This document shows, piece after piece, positions 1 through 9,851 of a stretch of 64,000 nt of DNA; the stretch's first letter is position 1; each line of letters begins with the position of its first letter. The notes under the pieces are model-generated. The model was not told the origin of the DNA. It made no database searches and was given only the letters and a program-made list of their open reading frames with translations. The translations under genes were made by a program, and so were the position numbers. The DNA comes from Pseudomonas fluorescens (lineage in GTDB: Bacteria > Pseudomonadota > Gammaproteobacteria > Pseudomonadales > Pseudomonadaceae): contig NZ_CP038438.1 of NCBI RefSeq assembly GCF_004683905.1, positions 1,364,001 through 1,428,000 of the forward strand, given 5' to 3'.

Positions 1-161
1 GTGCCGGGTATGACGCGGGTCATGACCGTGCCGTCGGCGGCCGTCAGTGGTTGCAGAGTCGGTTGCGGTGCCGGGCGTTTGAGGTACCAGTAACCACCGC
101 CGGCAATCACGGCCAGCACGATCAGTGCGGCCAGGATGTACTTCAGGGAGCGTTGAATCAT
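1..161 (-). CDS. AcvB/VirJ-family periplasmic protein, N-terminal fragment
   Basis: Only the first 53 codons lie in the window; the gene runs off the left edge. The visible part is one hydrophobic N-terminal segment (about residues 8-25, Leu/Ala/Val/Ile rich, then Gly-Gly-Gly-Tyr) followed by a proline-rich stretch, as expected for a signal anchor or signal peptide. The start codon shares one base with the mprF stop (TGATG), so the two genes are translationally coupled. In Pseudomonas and Agrobacterium, mprF/lpiA is commonly followed by an AcvB/VirJ-type lysyl-phosphatidylglycerol hydrolase. The call therefore rests on position and the N-terminal type. The catalytic domain is outside the window and the function is unproven here. 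Confidence 0.6.
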   Translation of the reverse strand, partial: MIQRSLKYILAALIVLAVIAGGGYWYLKRPAPQPTLQPLTAADGTVMTRVIPG

Positions 162-2800
162 CAGCGTTTCACCAATCCAGTCAAGCCGCCCGCGATCAGG
201 GCAGCAGTATCGGCCAGCGCCACCAGCGGATCGAGTCCGGCGGGCACTGCCATATAACGGGGTTCCCAGTCAGGCTGGAACTTGTCTTTGAAGCGGCGCA
301 AGCCTTGGAAGTTGTACAGCTGCTCACCACGGCGGAAGACCATCGAGCCCAGGCGCTGGGTCAGCGGTGCACCACGCCGGGGTTGCAACCCCGACAACGG
401 CACCATGCCCAGGCTGAAGCGCGCGTATCCGTGACTCTTATAGTGTTGAATCAGGCCGACCATCAGGAACTCCATGGTCAGCTTGGGGGCGTCCGGGTGC
501 GAGCGCATCAGGTCGAGACTGGCCAGGTCATGGCTGAAAGTCTCGAGCAGGTTGGCGAACGCCACCGGGCGACCTTCGAAGCGAATCACCGCAATACGGA
601 AATGCTTCAGGTAATCGTCGCTGAAACGACCGAGGGAGAAACCTTTCTCGCGCACATTCTTGCCGGTCAGCCACGCATCGGAAATCACTTTCAACTCGTC
701 CATCGGCGCCTGGCCCGGCTCATGGATTTCCAGCGACAGACCATCGCGAGTGCCACGGTTCCAGGTGTAGCGCAGGTCCTTCATCTCTTTGCCCTTGGCT
801 TCCAGGTCAAAGCGCAGCAGATCGACCCGGGCTTCTTCGCCAAGCTTGATCGCGGTCAGGCCGATGTCCATGTAGTACGGCAGGTTCTCCGCGCGCACTT
901 GGTAGAACACAGGGCGGGCGTGATGGATGTCGCACAGGTCGCGGAACTGCCAGATCATCTCGGCGCGTTGCTGGCCGGGGCCGATCGGGTCGTACAGCGC
1001 CACCAGGCTGCGGCCACGGCGGGCGTACATCAGGAAGGCTTCGTCGTTCTGGTGAAACAGCAACGCTTTGTCACCGGTCAGCGCGAGGCCGCCATCGGGT
1101 TGCGACGAAGCCATCAGGATTTTCGCGGCGCGATCCAGTTCGTCCGGGGTCGGCAGGTGGATCACCGGGCGCGCGGTGCGCAGCAGCCAGGTCAGCGCGA
1201 TCACCAGTAACAGCACGGCGGCGCCGAGCAACGAACGCAAGCCGCGCGGGGCGTCTGCGTCGAGGGTGAACTGCCACCACAGTTGATGGCTGTACGGCAC
1301 GTCCTGATAGGCGAACAGCAGCAACCAGGTCGAAGCGCCGAGGACGCAGAGGCTGGCCACCAGATACAGCGGCGAGAACGGCAGTTCGGTCAGGCGGCTC
1401 GGGCGATAGAACGAACGGCGGAACACCCCCAGCAGCGCAGCGGTGAGGGTCATCAGCGTAGCTTCTTCCCAGTCGAAGCCTTTGAGCAGCGAGAGCAGGG
1501 CGCCGACCAGCAACAGAATGGTGGTCAGCATCCACGCCGCCGACAGGCGCCGGCGCAGGCCCTGCGCCAGCATCAGACACAGCACACCGATCAGGCTGGC
1601 GCCGAAGTGCGAGGCGTCAACCAGACGATGCGGAATCAGAAAACCGATGTGTTCGAGACGGGTGTCGATCTCCGGGGTGGCGCCGGAAAACAGCAGCACC
1701 ACGCCGGACAGAAACACCAGCACCGCCAGAATCGGCGCGGCCAGACCGGATGCGGCGCGCATGGTCTGGGTCTGGAACAGGCGCTGGCCTTCGTTGATCA
1801 GCAAGAACAGGCAGGCCACCAGCAGCGGCAGCACGACGTAGATCAGACGGTAGAGCAGCAGGGCGGCGGCGAGTGGCGCGGCCCCGAGGGTGTCGGCAAA
1901 CGCGGCCAGCAGGATTGCTTCGAAGACCCCGACACCCCCCGGCACATGGCTGAGGACGCCGGCGGCCAGGGCCAGCAGGTACACCAGCAGGAAGGCGCCG
2001 AACGGCGGGGCTTCCGGCAGCAGCAGATAAAGCACGGTGGCCGCTGCGGCGACGTCAAGGGCGGTGATGATCAGTTGCAGGAAGGTCAGGCGTCGGCCGG
2101 GCAGGCGCAGCGTCCGGCGACCGGCCCTGACCAGCAGGTTGTCGCGGTACGGTTGCTCCGGCAGACGGCGGCGATAGATGCCGATCGCCAGAATCGCGCC
2201 CAGACCCAGCACCACCATGGCGATCGTGCCGAGCAGGCCTTCTGACAGGCCCAGCGCGGCGGAGGCGGCGGGCAGGTCACTCAGGGTCGCGAGAGCCGCC
2301 AGCGGTGGCAGGGCGCAACCCAGCGACAGGCTGGCGAACAGCGTCATGTGCGCGACTTCGGAGGCGCCCAGCCCATGGCGTGCATATAAACGGTAGCGCA
2401 CCGAGCCGCCGGACAGCAGCGACAGGCCGATGGCGTTGCCAATCGCAAATGCGGTAAAGCCGCCCAGCGCCAGAGTGCGCGGCGGCAGTGTCACGCCGGC
2501 ATAGCGGCTGGCCGACCATTCATAGCCCAGCAATATGATGAAGCCGACCACCGTAGCAGCCACTGCGCCGAGCAGGGCCGGTTTCGGCACCGCCAGGATC
2601 GAGTCATGCAGGGCATACAGATCGAGTTCGCTCAGCAGATGGCGGCAGGCAATCAGCGCAATGGCAAACAGCAGCAACGTGACCGCCAGACCGATCGGCT
2701 GGCGATATTTGCTCAACCGATCCAGCAAGCGCAGGCGCTCGGGTTTGATCGGATGTTCTGCTGTGACGGTGTCTTGTGAATCAGACGAGTTGGCGCGCAT
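161..2800 (-). CDS. mprF: MprF, aminoacyl-phosphatidylglycerol synthase/flippase
   Basis: 879 residues, the usual MprF length. The protein transfers an amino acid (lysine, or alanine in P. aeruginosa) from aminoacyl-tRNA to phosphatidylglycerol and flips the product to the outer leaflet, lowering surface negative charge. The first two thirds are a long series of hydrophobic helices (flippase and lysyltransferase membrane parts). From about residue 540 a soluble DUF2156 aminoacyltransferase domain follows. The ATG at 2800 is preferred because GAGG stands six bases upstream; the TTG at 2803 would sit too close to it. The gene is followed, with one shared base, by an AcvB/VirJ-type gene, which in other species hydrolyses the same lipids. 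The amino acid used cannot be told from sequence alone. Confidence 0.93.
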   Translation of the reverse strand: MRANSSDSQDTVTAEHPIKPERLRLLDRLSKYRQPIGLAVTLLLFAIALIACRHLLSELDLYALHDSILAVPKPALLGAVAATVVGFIILLGYEWSASRYAGVTLPPRTLALGGFTAFAIGNAIGLSLLSGGSVRYRLYARHGLGASEVAHMTLFASLSLGCALPPLAALATLSDLPAASAALGLSEGLLGTIAMVVLGLGAILAIGIYRRRLPEQPYRDNLLVRAGRRTLRLPGRRLTFLQLIITALDVAAAATVLYLLLPEAPPFGAFLLVYLLALAAGVLSHVPGGVGVFEAILLAAFADTLGAAPLAAALLLYRLIYVVLPLLVACLFLLINEGQRLFQTQTMRAASGLAAPILAVLVFLSGVVLLFSGATPEIDTRLEHIGFLIPHRLVDASHFGASLIGVLCLMLAQGLRRRLSAAWMLTTILLLVGALLSLLKGFDWEEATLMTLTAALLGVFRRSFYRPSRLTELPFSPLYLVASLCVLGASTWLLLFAYQDVPYSHQLWWQFTLDADAPRGLRSLLGAAVLLLVIALTWLLRTARPVIHLPTPDELDRAAKILMASSQPDGGLALTGDKALLFHQNDEAFLMYARRGRSLVALYDPIGPGQQRAEMIWQFRDLCDIHHARPVFYQVRAENLPYYMDIGLTAIKLGEEARVDLLRFDLEAKGKEMKDLRYTWNRGTRDGLSLEIHEPGQAPMDELKVISDAWLTGKNVREKGFSLGRFSDDYLKHFRIAVIRFEGRPVAFANLLETFSHDLASLDLMRSHPDAPKLTMEFLMVGLIQHYKSHGYARFSLGMVPLSGLQPRRGAPLTQRLGSMVFRRGEQLYNFQGLRRFKDKFQPDWEPRYMAVPAGLDPLVALADTAALIAGGLTGLVKR

Positions 2801-3041
2801 CAATCACCTCTTGGATTGTGCGCGACAGGATGGAGGTATCCAGCCAAGTTACCAATCCCTGTAGAAAAAAATAATCACAAAATACTACGCCTCTCATCCG
2901 GGATCGGCGAGGGCGGGTCATGGATTGCAGACGTCTTGCCTGCGACTCAAGCATAGTCGCAACTCGGCGGGTCTGATGATCCTGAGCGTTTCACTGCAGC
3001 GTGACAGATCATTGTTGCGAAAGGACTTTTTCCACAGATAC

Positions 3042-3073
3042 AAAAAAGGCCACTCTTTCGAGCAGCCTTTTTT
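3042..3073 (-). terminator. Rho-independent terminator after the distal tRNA-fMet
   Basis: Read on the minus strand, a nine-pair stem (AGGCTGCTC / GAGTGGCCT with two G-U pairs) closes a GAAA tetraloop and is followed by a run of six T. It lies seven bases past the CCA end of the tRNA. A near-identical copy follows the other tRNA. Confidence 0.85.
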
Positions 3074-3079
3074 GATGTT

Positions 3080-3156
<77 letters not shown>

Positions 3157-3337
3157 TCTGTGTGGCGGCATTCTACAGGCGAACGGCGAGGTGTCAACCG
3201 CTAATCCCGTAAAGGGTCAAATAAGTGTGAATTTGCGTCAAACGGTCGCAGCGGCGCGGTAAGTTTCGGAAATGCAACGAATTCCTGTTCGCCCCGATGT
3301 GCGTGATGCGGAGGGCGGTCTGAAAAACAGACAGGCA

Positions 3338-3370
3338 CAAAAAAGGCCACTCTTTCGAGTAGCCTTTTTT
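3338..3370 (-). terminator. Rho-independent terminator after the proximal tRNA-fMet
   Basis: The stem AGGCTACTC / GAGTGGCCT with a GAAA loop is followed by six T on the minus strand. It differs by one base from the terminator of the other tRNA copy and belongs to the duplicated unit. Confidence 0.85.
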
Positions 3371-3376
3371 GATGTT

Positions 3377-3453
<77 letters not shown>

Positions 3454-3668
3454 TCTGTGTGTCGGCATTCTACAGAGGATCGCCGGGGTGTCAACCTTGA
3501 ATCTGGATAAATCTGTTCCTGTTCAATCGGTTAGCGCTATTTTCGGTGCGGATGAAGAGGGCGCAGGGCAGGCGGGGCAAGGCTTTCAGCTCTATCGGCA
3601 GGAGTTTTTCGATTGAAAAAATAAATTCATGGTTGTTTTCCTACAGCCTGAAAAGAACATTCAGACCA

Positions 3669-3684
3669 CTGGTGCTATATACAG
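3669..3684. promoter_or_regulatory. LexA box upstream of dinB
   Basis: CTG GTGCTATATA CAG fits the gammaproteobacterial LexA operator (CTG, ten mostly AT bases, CAG). It lies 48 bp before the dinB start, where a repressor would cover the promoter. dinB is a classic SOS gene, so the match is supported by its neighbour. Confidence 0.8.
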
Positions 3685-3732
3685 GTGTCAGTGAGATACT
3701 GCGGATCCGGCTCGCCATGTTTCCTTTCTGTC

Positions 3733-4794
3733 ATGACCCAGCGAAAAATCATCCACGTCGACTGTGACTGTTTCTACGCCGCCATCGAGATGCGCGACGA
3801 CCCGAACCTGGCCGGCAAACCGCTGGCGGTGGGCGGGTCGGCGGATCGGCGTGGGGTGATCGCCACCTGCAACTATGAAGCGCGGGCGTACGGCGTGCGT
3901 TCGGCAATGTCGTCCGGGCATGCCTTGAAGCTGTGTCCCGACCTGACCATCGTCAAGCCGCGCATGGAGGCCTATCGCGAAGCCTCGAAGGAAATCCACA
4001 CGATCTTTCGCGATTACACCGACCTGATCGAGCCACTGTCGCTGGATGAGGCCTACCTCGACGTCTCCGACAGCGCGCATTTTGGCGGCAGTGCCACGCG
4101 CATCGCTCAGGATATCCGCCGCCGGGTCTCCAATCAGTTGCACATCACCGTGTCTGCGGGCGTGGCCCCGAACAAGTTTCTGGCCAAAATCGCCAGCGAC
4201 TGGAAGAAGCCCAACGGGTTGTTCGTGATTACTCCGGACCAGGTCGAGGATTTCGTCAGTGGCTTGCCGGTGAGCAAGTTGCACGGCGTCGGCAAAGTCA
4301 CTGCCGACAAGCTGGGCAAGCTAGGTATCGTCGATTGCCTGCAACTGCGCGAGTGGGACAAGTTGGCGCTGGTGCGTGAATTCGGCAGTTTCGGTGAGCG
4401 ACTCTGGAGTCTGGCCCGTGGGATCGATGACCGGTTGGTGCACAACGACAGCCGCCGACAGTCAATCAGCGTGGAAAACACCTACGACGTCGATCTGCCG
4501 GATCTGCGCAGTTGCCTCGACAAGCTGCCGGAGTTGCTGGAAACCCTGAAAACCCGCATGGAGCGGATCGACAGCAGTTATCGACCGGGCAAGCCGTTCG
4601 TCAAAGTGAAGTTCCATGACTTTACCCAGACCACACTGGAGCAGGCCGGGGCAGGGCGCGATCTGGGCAGTTATCAGTTGATGTTGACCCAGGCGTTCAA
4701 CCGTGGCGGGAAGCCGGTGCGGTTGTTGGGTGTGGGGGTGAGACTTGAGGATTTGCGCGGTGGGTTTGAGCAGATGGAGTTGTTTGAGCGCTAA
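3733..4794 (+). CDS. dinB: DNA polymerase IV (Y-family, translesion)
   Basis: 353 residues, against 351 in E. coli DinB. This error-prone polymerase copies across damaged bases during the SOS response. The N-terminal palm begins with a conserved HVDCDCFYAAIE segment holding the first catalytic Asp, and the second acidic pair is in SLDEAYLD near residue 105. A helix-hairpin-helix and little-finger region follow. The reading frame is open upstream, but the ATG at 3733 gives the standard N-terminus (MTQRKIIHVD). The Shine-Dalgarno site is weak. A LexA box lies 48 bp upstream. The C-terminus (QMELF) is followed at once by a REP pair. Confidence 0.95.
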   Translation: MTQRKIIHVDCDCFYAAIEMRDDPNLAGKPLAVGGSADRRGVIATCNYEARAYGVRSAMSSGHALKLCPDLTIVKPRMEAYREASKEIHTIFRDYTDLIEPLSLDEAYLDVSDSAHFGGSATRIAQDIRRRVSNQLHITVSAGVAPNKFLAKIASDWKKPNGLFVITPDQVEDFVSGLPVSKLHGVGKVTADKLGKLGIVDCLQLREWDKLALVREFGSFGERLWSLARGIDDRLVHNDSRRQSISVENTYDVDLPDLRSCLDKLPELLETLKTRMERIDSSYRPGKPFVKVKFHDFTQTTLEQAGAGRDLGSYQLMLTQAFNRGGKPVRLLGVGVRLEDLRGGFEQMELFER

Positions 4795-4816
4795 TTGCTG
4801 CGGTGTTGCTGATGCC

Positions 4817-4904
4817 GCTTTCGCGAGCAAGCCCGCTCCCACATTTGATCGAGTTCCTTCAGTGGAATGCAATCAACTGTGGGAGCGGGCTTGCTCGCGA
4901 AGCT
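4817..4904. repeat. REP pair (REPIN), GTGGGAGCGGGCTTGCTCGCGAA family
   Basis: Two inverted 23-mers at 4820-4842 and 4879-4901 are separated by about 36 bp. The same 23-mer recurs at five other sites in the window. It fills the gap between the convergent genes dinB and the lipoprotein gene, where it can form a long hairpin and may act as a transcription terminator. Confidence 0.9.
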
Positions 4905-4912
4905 TTTCAGGC

Positions 4913-5866
4913 TTAATTCGGTCCAGGATCAGCGACCAGACGCCCCGCATCCTTGGTCAGCGACTTGAGAAATTCCGCCTGCAACTCAGGATCGTTGCGC
5001 GTCAGTTCTATGAGGCTTTGTTCCAGCTCGCTGGCCTCTTCCTCCAGACCCAGTTCCGACAGACGTTTGACCCGGTGGACCCACTGGCTCACTTCGTCGT
5101 CTTCCAGATCGTCATAAATCAGCCCGTGCGCTTCGAGCAACTTGCTGCGCAAATGGCTGCTGATTGCCAGAGATGAATCGCTGTGCACGTCATCCTTGCC
5201 GTCTTCGACGCTGATCTGCAGTTTGCCGATATGATTCAGGTCATTTTCGGCGAACGGACTGTCCAGCAGGTTCAGGCGCAGCACGCCGTTGCGGTCGGTG
5301 GTCATGTCGAAGGTCTGCTTGCCGGCCTTGACCTGCACCGGACGCTCGCTCCACGGCAGGCTCGAATACTCCGTGCGCTTGTCGCGCTGGACTTCATCGA
5401 TACCGGCCAGGTTCTGTTGCGCACGACCGTGGGACTGCACGTTCATGAACGGGTTGACCCCGGCAATGCCGTAGTTCAACCAGTCCTTGGTCACGCTGTC
5501 CGGCAGGTTGCCCAGAGCGAATACGTTGACCACATTGGCGCCAATACCGGCGACCACGGCCACTGCACCCAGCGGAATCTCGTAGATTTCGCGCCAGGGC
5601 TGATAAGGCGTGTAGCGATCGTAACGACGGGTGACCTCAAACTCGGTGACTTCGAAGGTCTTCTGTTCGTTGATTTTCACGCGACGCTGCGGCAGTTCGA
5701 GCACCTTAGGCTCACCGACATCGATCTGCAGGCTGTGATCGAGCAGTTTGCGCTCGACCCGCTCTTCGTGCTCGCTGCGCTGTGACATCTGATTGGCACA
5801 GCCGCTGACCAGCAGGGCGCCGCACAAGGCGGCGCCACCGAGGCCCAAGGTGTTTCGCTTGAACAT
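4913..5866 (-). CDS. Predicted lipoprotein of unknown function
   Basis: 317 residues. An N-terminal signal ends in a lipobox (LVSGC, Cys at 23), so the product should be lipid-anchored in the envelope. After a charged region, a short hydrophobic stretch rich in Ala, Val and Gly (about residues 98-117) could dip into a membrane. The C-terminal third is acidic and helical, ending in several Leu/Glu repeats. I recognise no enzyme motif. It lies just downstream of proS on the same strand (17 bp gap) and may be read from the proS promoter; such a lipoprotein near proS is familiar in Pseudomonas, but no function is known to me. Confidence 0.8.
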   Translation of the reverse strand: MFKRNTLGLGGAALCGALLVSGCANQMSQRSEHEERVERKLLDHSLQIDVGEPKVLELPQRRVKINEQKTFEVTEFEVTRRYDRYTPYQPWREIYEIPLGAVAVVAGIGANVVNVFALGNLPDSVTKDWLNYGIAGVNPFMNVQSHGRAQQNLAGIDEVQRDKRTEYSSLPWSERPVQVKAGKQTFDMTTDRNGVLRLNLLDSPFAENDLNHIGKLQISVEDGKDDVHSDSSLAISSHLRSKLLEAHGLIYDDLEDDEVSQWVHRVKRLSELGLEEEASELEQSLIELTRNDPELQAEFLKSLTKDAGRLVADPGPN

Positions 5867-5883
5867 GAGGTCTCTATCTGGAT

Positions 5884-7599
5884 TCAGCGGCGGATACGGG
5901 CCTGAAGGAAGGACAGCACATCGGCAACCGGCAGCGCTTGCGCTTCGGCCTCGGTGCGGCTCTTGTATTCCAGGTTGCCTTCGGCGAGGCCGCGGTCACT
6001 GACCACGATCCGGTGAGGAATGCCGATCAGCTCCATGTCCGCGAACTTGATGCCCGGGCTGGTTTTCTTGTCGCGATCGTCCAGCAACACTTCGAAACCG
6101 GCCGCCGTCAGTTCTGCGTACAGCTTGTCAGTGGCTTCGCGCACCTGCTCGGTTTCATAACGCAGCGGTACCAGAGCGATCTGGAACGGCGCCAGGGTGT
6201 CGCTCCAGATGATGCCTTTGTCGTCGTTGTTCTGCTCGATGGCGGCAGCGACCACGCGGGATACGCCGATACCGTAGCAACCCATTTCCAGGGTAACCGG
6301 TTTGCCGTTCTCGCCCAGCACTTCGCACTTCATCGCCTTGCTGTACTTGTTGCCCAGCTGGAAGATGTGCCCGACTTCGATGCCGCGCTTGATTTCCAGG
6401 GTGCCTTTGCCGTCCGGGCTTGGGTCACCGGCCACGACGTTACGCAGGTCGGCAACGGTTGGAACCGGCAGATCGCGTTCCCAGTTCACGCCGAAGTAGT
6501 GCTTGTCGTCGATGTTCGCGCCGATACCGAAGTCGCTCATCAGCTCGACCGAGCGGTCGATGATGATTGGCAGTGGCAGGTTCAGCGGGCCGAGCGAACC
6601 GGCACCGGCGCCAATGGCGTCACGCAGCTCGGCATCGGAAGCCATGACCAGCGGGCTAGCCACGCCTGGCTGGTTGGCAGCCTTGATTTCGTTCAGCTCG
6701 TGGTCGCCACGGATGATCAGGGCAATCAGCTTGCCTGGCTCGTCGGCGTGGACGATCAGGGTCTTGATGGTCTTTTCAATCGGCAGATTGAATTTTTCCA
6801 CCAGCGCGGCAATGGTCTTGGTGTCTGGAGTGTCGACCAGGCGCAGCTCTTCGGCCGGCGCTGGACGCGAGGTTTCCCGTGGCACGGCTTCGGCTTTCTC
6901 GATGTTCGCCGCGTAGTCGGAGCCGTTGCTGAAGACGATGTCGTCTTCGCCGGACTCGGCCAGTACGTGGAACTCGTGGGAGCCGGCGCCACCGATCGAG
7001 CCGTTGTCGGCTTCAACCGGGCGGAATTTCAGGCCCAGACGGGTGAATACGTTGCAGTACGCCTGATGCATGCGGTCGTAGGTGACCTGCAGCGACGCCT
7101 GATCGGCGTGAAACGAGTAGGCGTCCTTCATGATGAATTCGCGGCCGCGCATCAAACCGAAGCGTGGGCGGATTTCGTCACGGAATTTGGTCTGGATCTG
7201 GTACAGGTTGATCGGCAACTGCTTGTAGCTGCTCAACTCGTTGCGCATCAGATCGGTGATCACTTCTTCGTGGGTCGGGCCCGCGCAGAAGTCGCGACCG
7301 TGGCGGTCTTTGATGCGCAGCAGCTCAGGGCCGTATTCTTCCCAGCGCCCCGATTCCTGCCACAGCTCGGCCGGTTGGGTGCTCGGCATCAACACTTCAA
7401 GAGAACCGGCAGCGTTCATTTCTTCGCGAACGATGGCTTCAACCTTTCGCATTACCCGCAAGCCCATCGGCAGCCAGGTGTACAGGCCCGAAGCGAGTTT
7501 GCGGATCATGCCGGCGCGCAGCATCAACTGATGGCTGACGACGACCGCATCGGAAGGCGTTTCTTTCTGTGTGGCGAGCAAAAATTGACTGGTGCGCAT
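5884..7599 (-). CDS. proS: Prolyl-tRNA synthetase, bacterial type
   Basis: 571 residues, essentially the E. coli length (572). It charges tRNA-Pro in the cytoplasm. The class II core is visible: a motif 1 region near residue 60, motif 2 ([17 protein letters not shown]) near 140, and motif 3 (GCYGIGVSR) near 445. The editing INS domain (YbaK-like) is inserted at about residues 225-400, and an anticodon-binding domain ends the protein. The frame stays open 32 codons upstream, but [10 protein letters not shown] at 7599 is the conserved start. No strong Shine-Dalgarno site is seen. Confidence 0.96.
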   Translation of the reverse strand: MRTSQFLLATQKETPSDAVVVSHQLMLRAGMIRKLASGLYTWLPMGLRVMRKVEAIVREEMNAAGSLEVLMPSTQPAELWQESGRWEEYGPELLRIKDRHGRDFCAGPTHEEVITDLMRNELSSYKQLPINLYQIQTKFRDEIRPRFGLMRGREFIMKDAYSFHADQASLQVTYDRMHQAYCNVFTRLGLKFRPVEADNGSIGGAGSHEFHVLAESGEDDIVFSNGSDYAANIEKAEAVPRETSRPAPAEELRLVDTPDTKTIAALVEKFNLPIEKTIKTLIVHADEPGKLIALIIRGDHELNEIKAANQPGVASPLVMASDAELRDAIGAGAGSLGPLNLPLPIIIDRSVELMSDFGIGANIDDKHYFGVNWERDLPVPTVADLRNVVAGDPSPDGKGTLEIKRGIEVGHIFQLGNKYSKAMKCEVLGENGKPVTLEMGCYGIGVSRVVAAAIEQNNDDKGIIWSDTLAPFQIALVPLRYETEQVREATDKLYAELTAAGFEVLLDDRDKKTSPGIKFADMELIGIPHRIVVSDRGLAEGNLEYKSRTEAEAQALPVADVLSFLQARIRR

Positions 7600-7728
7600 G
7601 GTTGGCCGTTGTCGGTTGCTATGACTGGAAATGACGGAGCAGTGTACCGGCGAGATTTGCCGACGTACAGGATTGCGCTCGGCGGTGAGGCTCAACGGCG
7701 GGAATCCTCCCGCCGTATCTGAATTGTC

Positions 7729-9288
7729 CTACGACTCTTCGGCCACGGTGGTCGGCACAGGCTCGGGCGTTGGTGTCGGGCCTTCGCGGCGGTTTTCCTG
7801 AAACCAGTGCAGGGCGATCAGCACCAGGGTCGGCACGCCGAGCAGCGCCGTGATCATGAAGAAGTTGTGGTAGCCGAACTTCTCGACCATTACCCCGGAA
7901 TAACCGCCGATCAGGCGCGGCAGCAACAGCATGATCGAGCTGAGCAGGGCGTACTGGGTGGCCGAGAACTTCAGGTTGGTCAGACTCGACAGGTAGGCGA
8001 CGAAGGCTGAGGTCGCCATGCCCGAACTGAAGTTGTCGAGGGAGATGGTCACCACCAGCATCTGCAGGTTCGGGCCCATGTCAGCCAGCATCACGAACAG
8101 CAGGTTGGTTGCCGCCGAAGCTGCGCCGCCAATGAACAGGATCGGCAGGATGCCGAAGCGCACGATCAGCAGTCCGCCCATCCCGGCGCCGAGGAGGGTC
8201 ATGATCAGGCCGAAGATCTTGCTGACGCTGGCGATCTGATCCTTGGTGAAGCCCTGATCGATATAGAACACGTTGGCCATCACGCCCATTACCGTGTCGG
8301 ACATCCGGTAGGTGGCGATCAGTCCGAGCAACAGCAACGCCTGCCAGCGGTAGCGCAGGATGAAGTCGTTGACCGGGGTCAGTACCGGCGCCAGGCCGCG
8401 ACGGCCCATGGTCGACAGGCACAGGCCGGTGAGCAGGGTGTAGAGGATGGCGCGCAGGAAGGCGCGGTCTTCGAGCAACAGGTCGAGCGGGCTCATATTG
8501 CCGAACAGCACGCCGGCGAAATCGGTGTTGTAGAGCTGGGTGAACATCGCCGGAACCGACACCAGCAACACGATCAGCACGAATACCGAGGCCAGTTGAT
8601 GCCCGAAACTGTAGCGGCCGGCCTGCAGCTGCGTGCGCAGAGGCACTGGCGGTTCGCGCATCAGCAGCGAGGTCAGCAGGGCAGGGATCATCAATACCCC
8701 GAACAGGGCGTAGGTGCCGGTCCAGGCCGAGTGTTGATAGTTGAAACCGGTGGAGCCGAAGCCCTCGGCAAAGAACAGCGCGCCCGCCGTGGCGAGCAGG
8801 GCGGCGACGCGGTAGCCGGACATGTAACTGGCAGCCAGCGCGGCCTGGCGGCTGTCGTCAGCGATTTCCAGGCGATAGGCGTCGACCGCGATGTCTTGGG
8901 TGGCGGAGGCGAAGGCGACGATGACGGCAATGGCGATCAGCCAGGACAGGTGTTTCTGCGGATCACAGAAGCCCATGCCGATCAGCCCCAGAATCACCAG
9001 GGTCTGCGAGAGCACCAGCCACGAACGGCGGCGGCCAAGCTTGCCCAATAAAGGCAGGCGCCATTGGTCGAGCAGCGGTGACCACACCCATTTGAAGGCG
9101 TAGGCCAGGCCGATCAGGCTGGCGTAGCCGATGGTTTCACGGGCAACACCGGCTTCACGCAGCCAGACGGAAAGCGTCGAAAATACCAGCATGTACGGCA
9201 GGCCGGCAGCAAAACCGAGCAACAACAGCACGAGCGTCGAAGGACTGGCATAGGCGGCGAGCGCGGCGCGCCAGGTTTTACGGGGCAT
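7729..9288 (-). CDS. ampG: AmpG-like muropeptide permease (MFS)
   Basis: 519 residues with about 14 hydrophobic segments. AmpG brings GlcNAc-anhydroMurNAc peptides from the periplasm into the cytoplasm for cell wall recycling, and so also feeds AmpR-dependent beta-lactamase induction. The N-terminus carries the family pattern (PSTLVLLLLGFAAGLPYML, then a WLREAGV loop and a DQWRLP loop), and Asp-rich loops follow helix 4 (TQDIAVDAYR). The C-terminal tail is Pro/Glu/Thr rich and cytoplasmic. Pseudomonads may carry two related permeases (AmpG and AmpP); the length suits the longer AmpG, but I cannot separate them with certainty. Confidence 0.85.
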   Translation of the reverse strand: MPRKTWRAALAAYASPSTLVLLLLGFAAGLPYMLVFSTLSVWLREAGVARETIGYASLIGLAYAFKWVWSPLLDQWRLPLLGKLGRRRSWLVLSQTLVILGLIGMGFCDPQKHLSWLIAIAVIVAFASATQDIAVDAYRLEIADDSRQAALAASYMSGYRVAALLATAGALFFAEGFGSTGFNYQHSAWTGTYALFGVLMIPALLTSLLMREPPVPLRTQLQAGRYSFGHQLASVFVLIVLLVSVPAMFTQLYNTDFAGVLFGNMSPLDLLLEDRAFLRAILYTLLTGLCLSTMGRRGLAPVLTPVNDFILRYRWQALLLLGLIATYRMSDTVMGVMANVFYIDQGFTKDQIASVSKIFGLIMTLLGAGMGGLLIVRFGILPILFIGGAASAATNLLFVMLADMGPNLQMLVVTISLDNFSSGMATSAFVAYLSSLTNLKFSATQYALLSSIMLLLPRLIGGYSGVMVEKFGYHNFFMITALLGVPTLVLIALHWFQENRREGPTPTPEPVPTTVAEES

Positions 9289-9331
9289 GGGCTGAAGTCT
9301 GCCTCAAGATTGCGAAAACAAAGCGCGCACT

Positions 9332-9685
9332 CTAACCGCTGTGCTCTATCGGACGCCAGCCATGGCGCTGAATATCCACACGATTGTTCAGGACGGTGAC
9401 GCCTTCAGAACGCAATCGTGCCCGTTGTTCGTCCCCCGAGGGGCTGCCCAGTGGCAGACTGATCCGACCGCCGGCACCCAGTACCCGGTGCCACGGCAGT
9501 TTGGTATCGCCGGGTAATTGGCTCAGGGTCCGGCCGACCCAGCGGGCGGCGCGCCCCAACCCTGCGAGTTCCGCCAATTGACCATAGCTGACCACCTTGC
9601 CCTCAGGCACTTGGGCAAGGGTGGAATAAAGCGCCGTGCGTCGGATTTGCGCTTGGCTTTCCTCGGGATGATTCGGCTCTTTCAC
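9332..9685 (-). CDS. Alkyltransferase-like protein (ATL), DNA base-flipping
   Basis: 117 residues. It resembles the C-terminal DNA-binding domain of O6-alkylguanine alkyltransferases, with the Tyr/Gly-Gln region (VSYGQLAELAG) and an Arg finger area, but the acceptor Cys of PCHRV is Trp here (PWHRV, Trp65). ATL proteins cannot remove the alkyl group; they bind and flip O6-alkylguanine and hand it to nucleotide excision repair. It stands alone, with ampG 43 bp downstream on the same strand. Confidence 0.9.
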   Translation of the reverse strand: MKEPNHPEESQAQIRRTALYSTLAQVPEGKVVSYGQLAELAGLGRAARWVGRTLSQLPGDTKLPWHRVLGAGGRISLPLGSPSGDEQRARLRSEGVTVLNNRVDIQRHGWRPIEHSG

Positions 9686-9851
9686 CAGCGCGGTTCCTGA
9701 ACAATAGTCGTATCGATGGGCTCAAGCGTAATCGCTCGTTGGCCAGATGAGAAATGAACTCAATGGAAATCGCTCGGTCAGTCCTTGTCAGGGTCTTATT
9801 CCTACGGATAATGCCGACCTTTTTTCGCAAACTTGAGCCCTCGATCCGCTT

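Noticed and set aside
5938..7722. 594-codon open frame on the plus strand
   Set aside because: It lies antisense to proS, in a frame kept open by GC-rich codon bias, with no domain or ribosome site.
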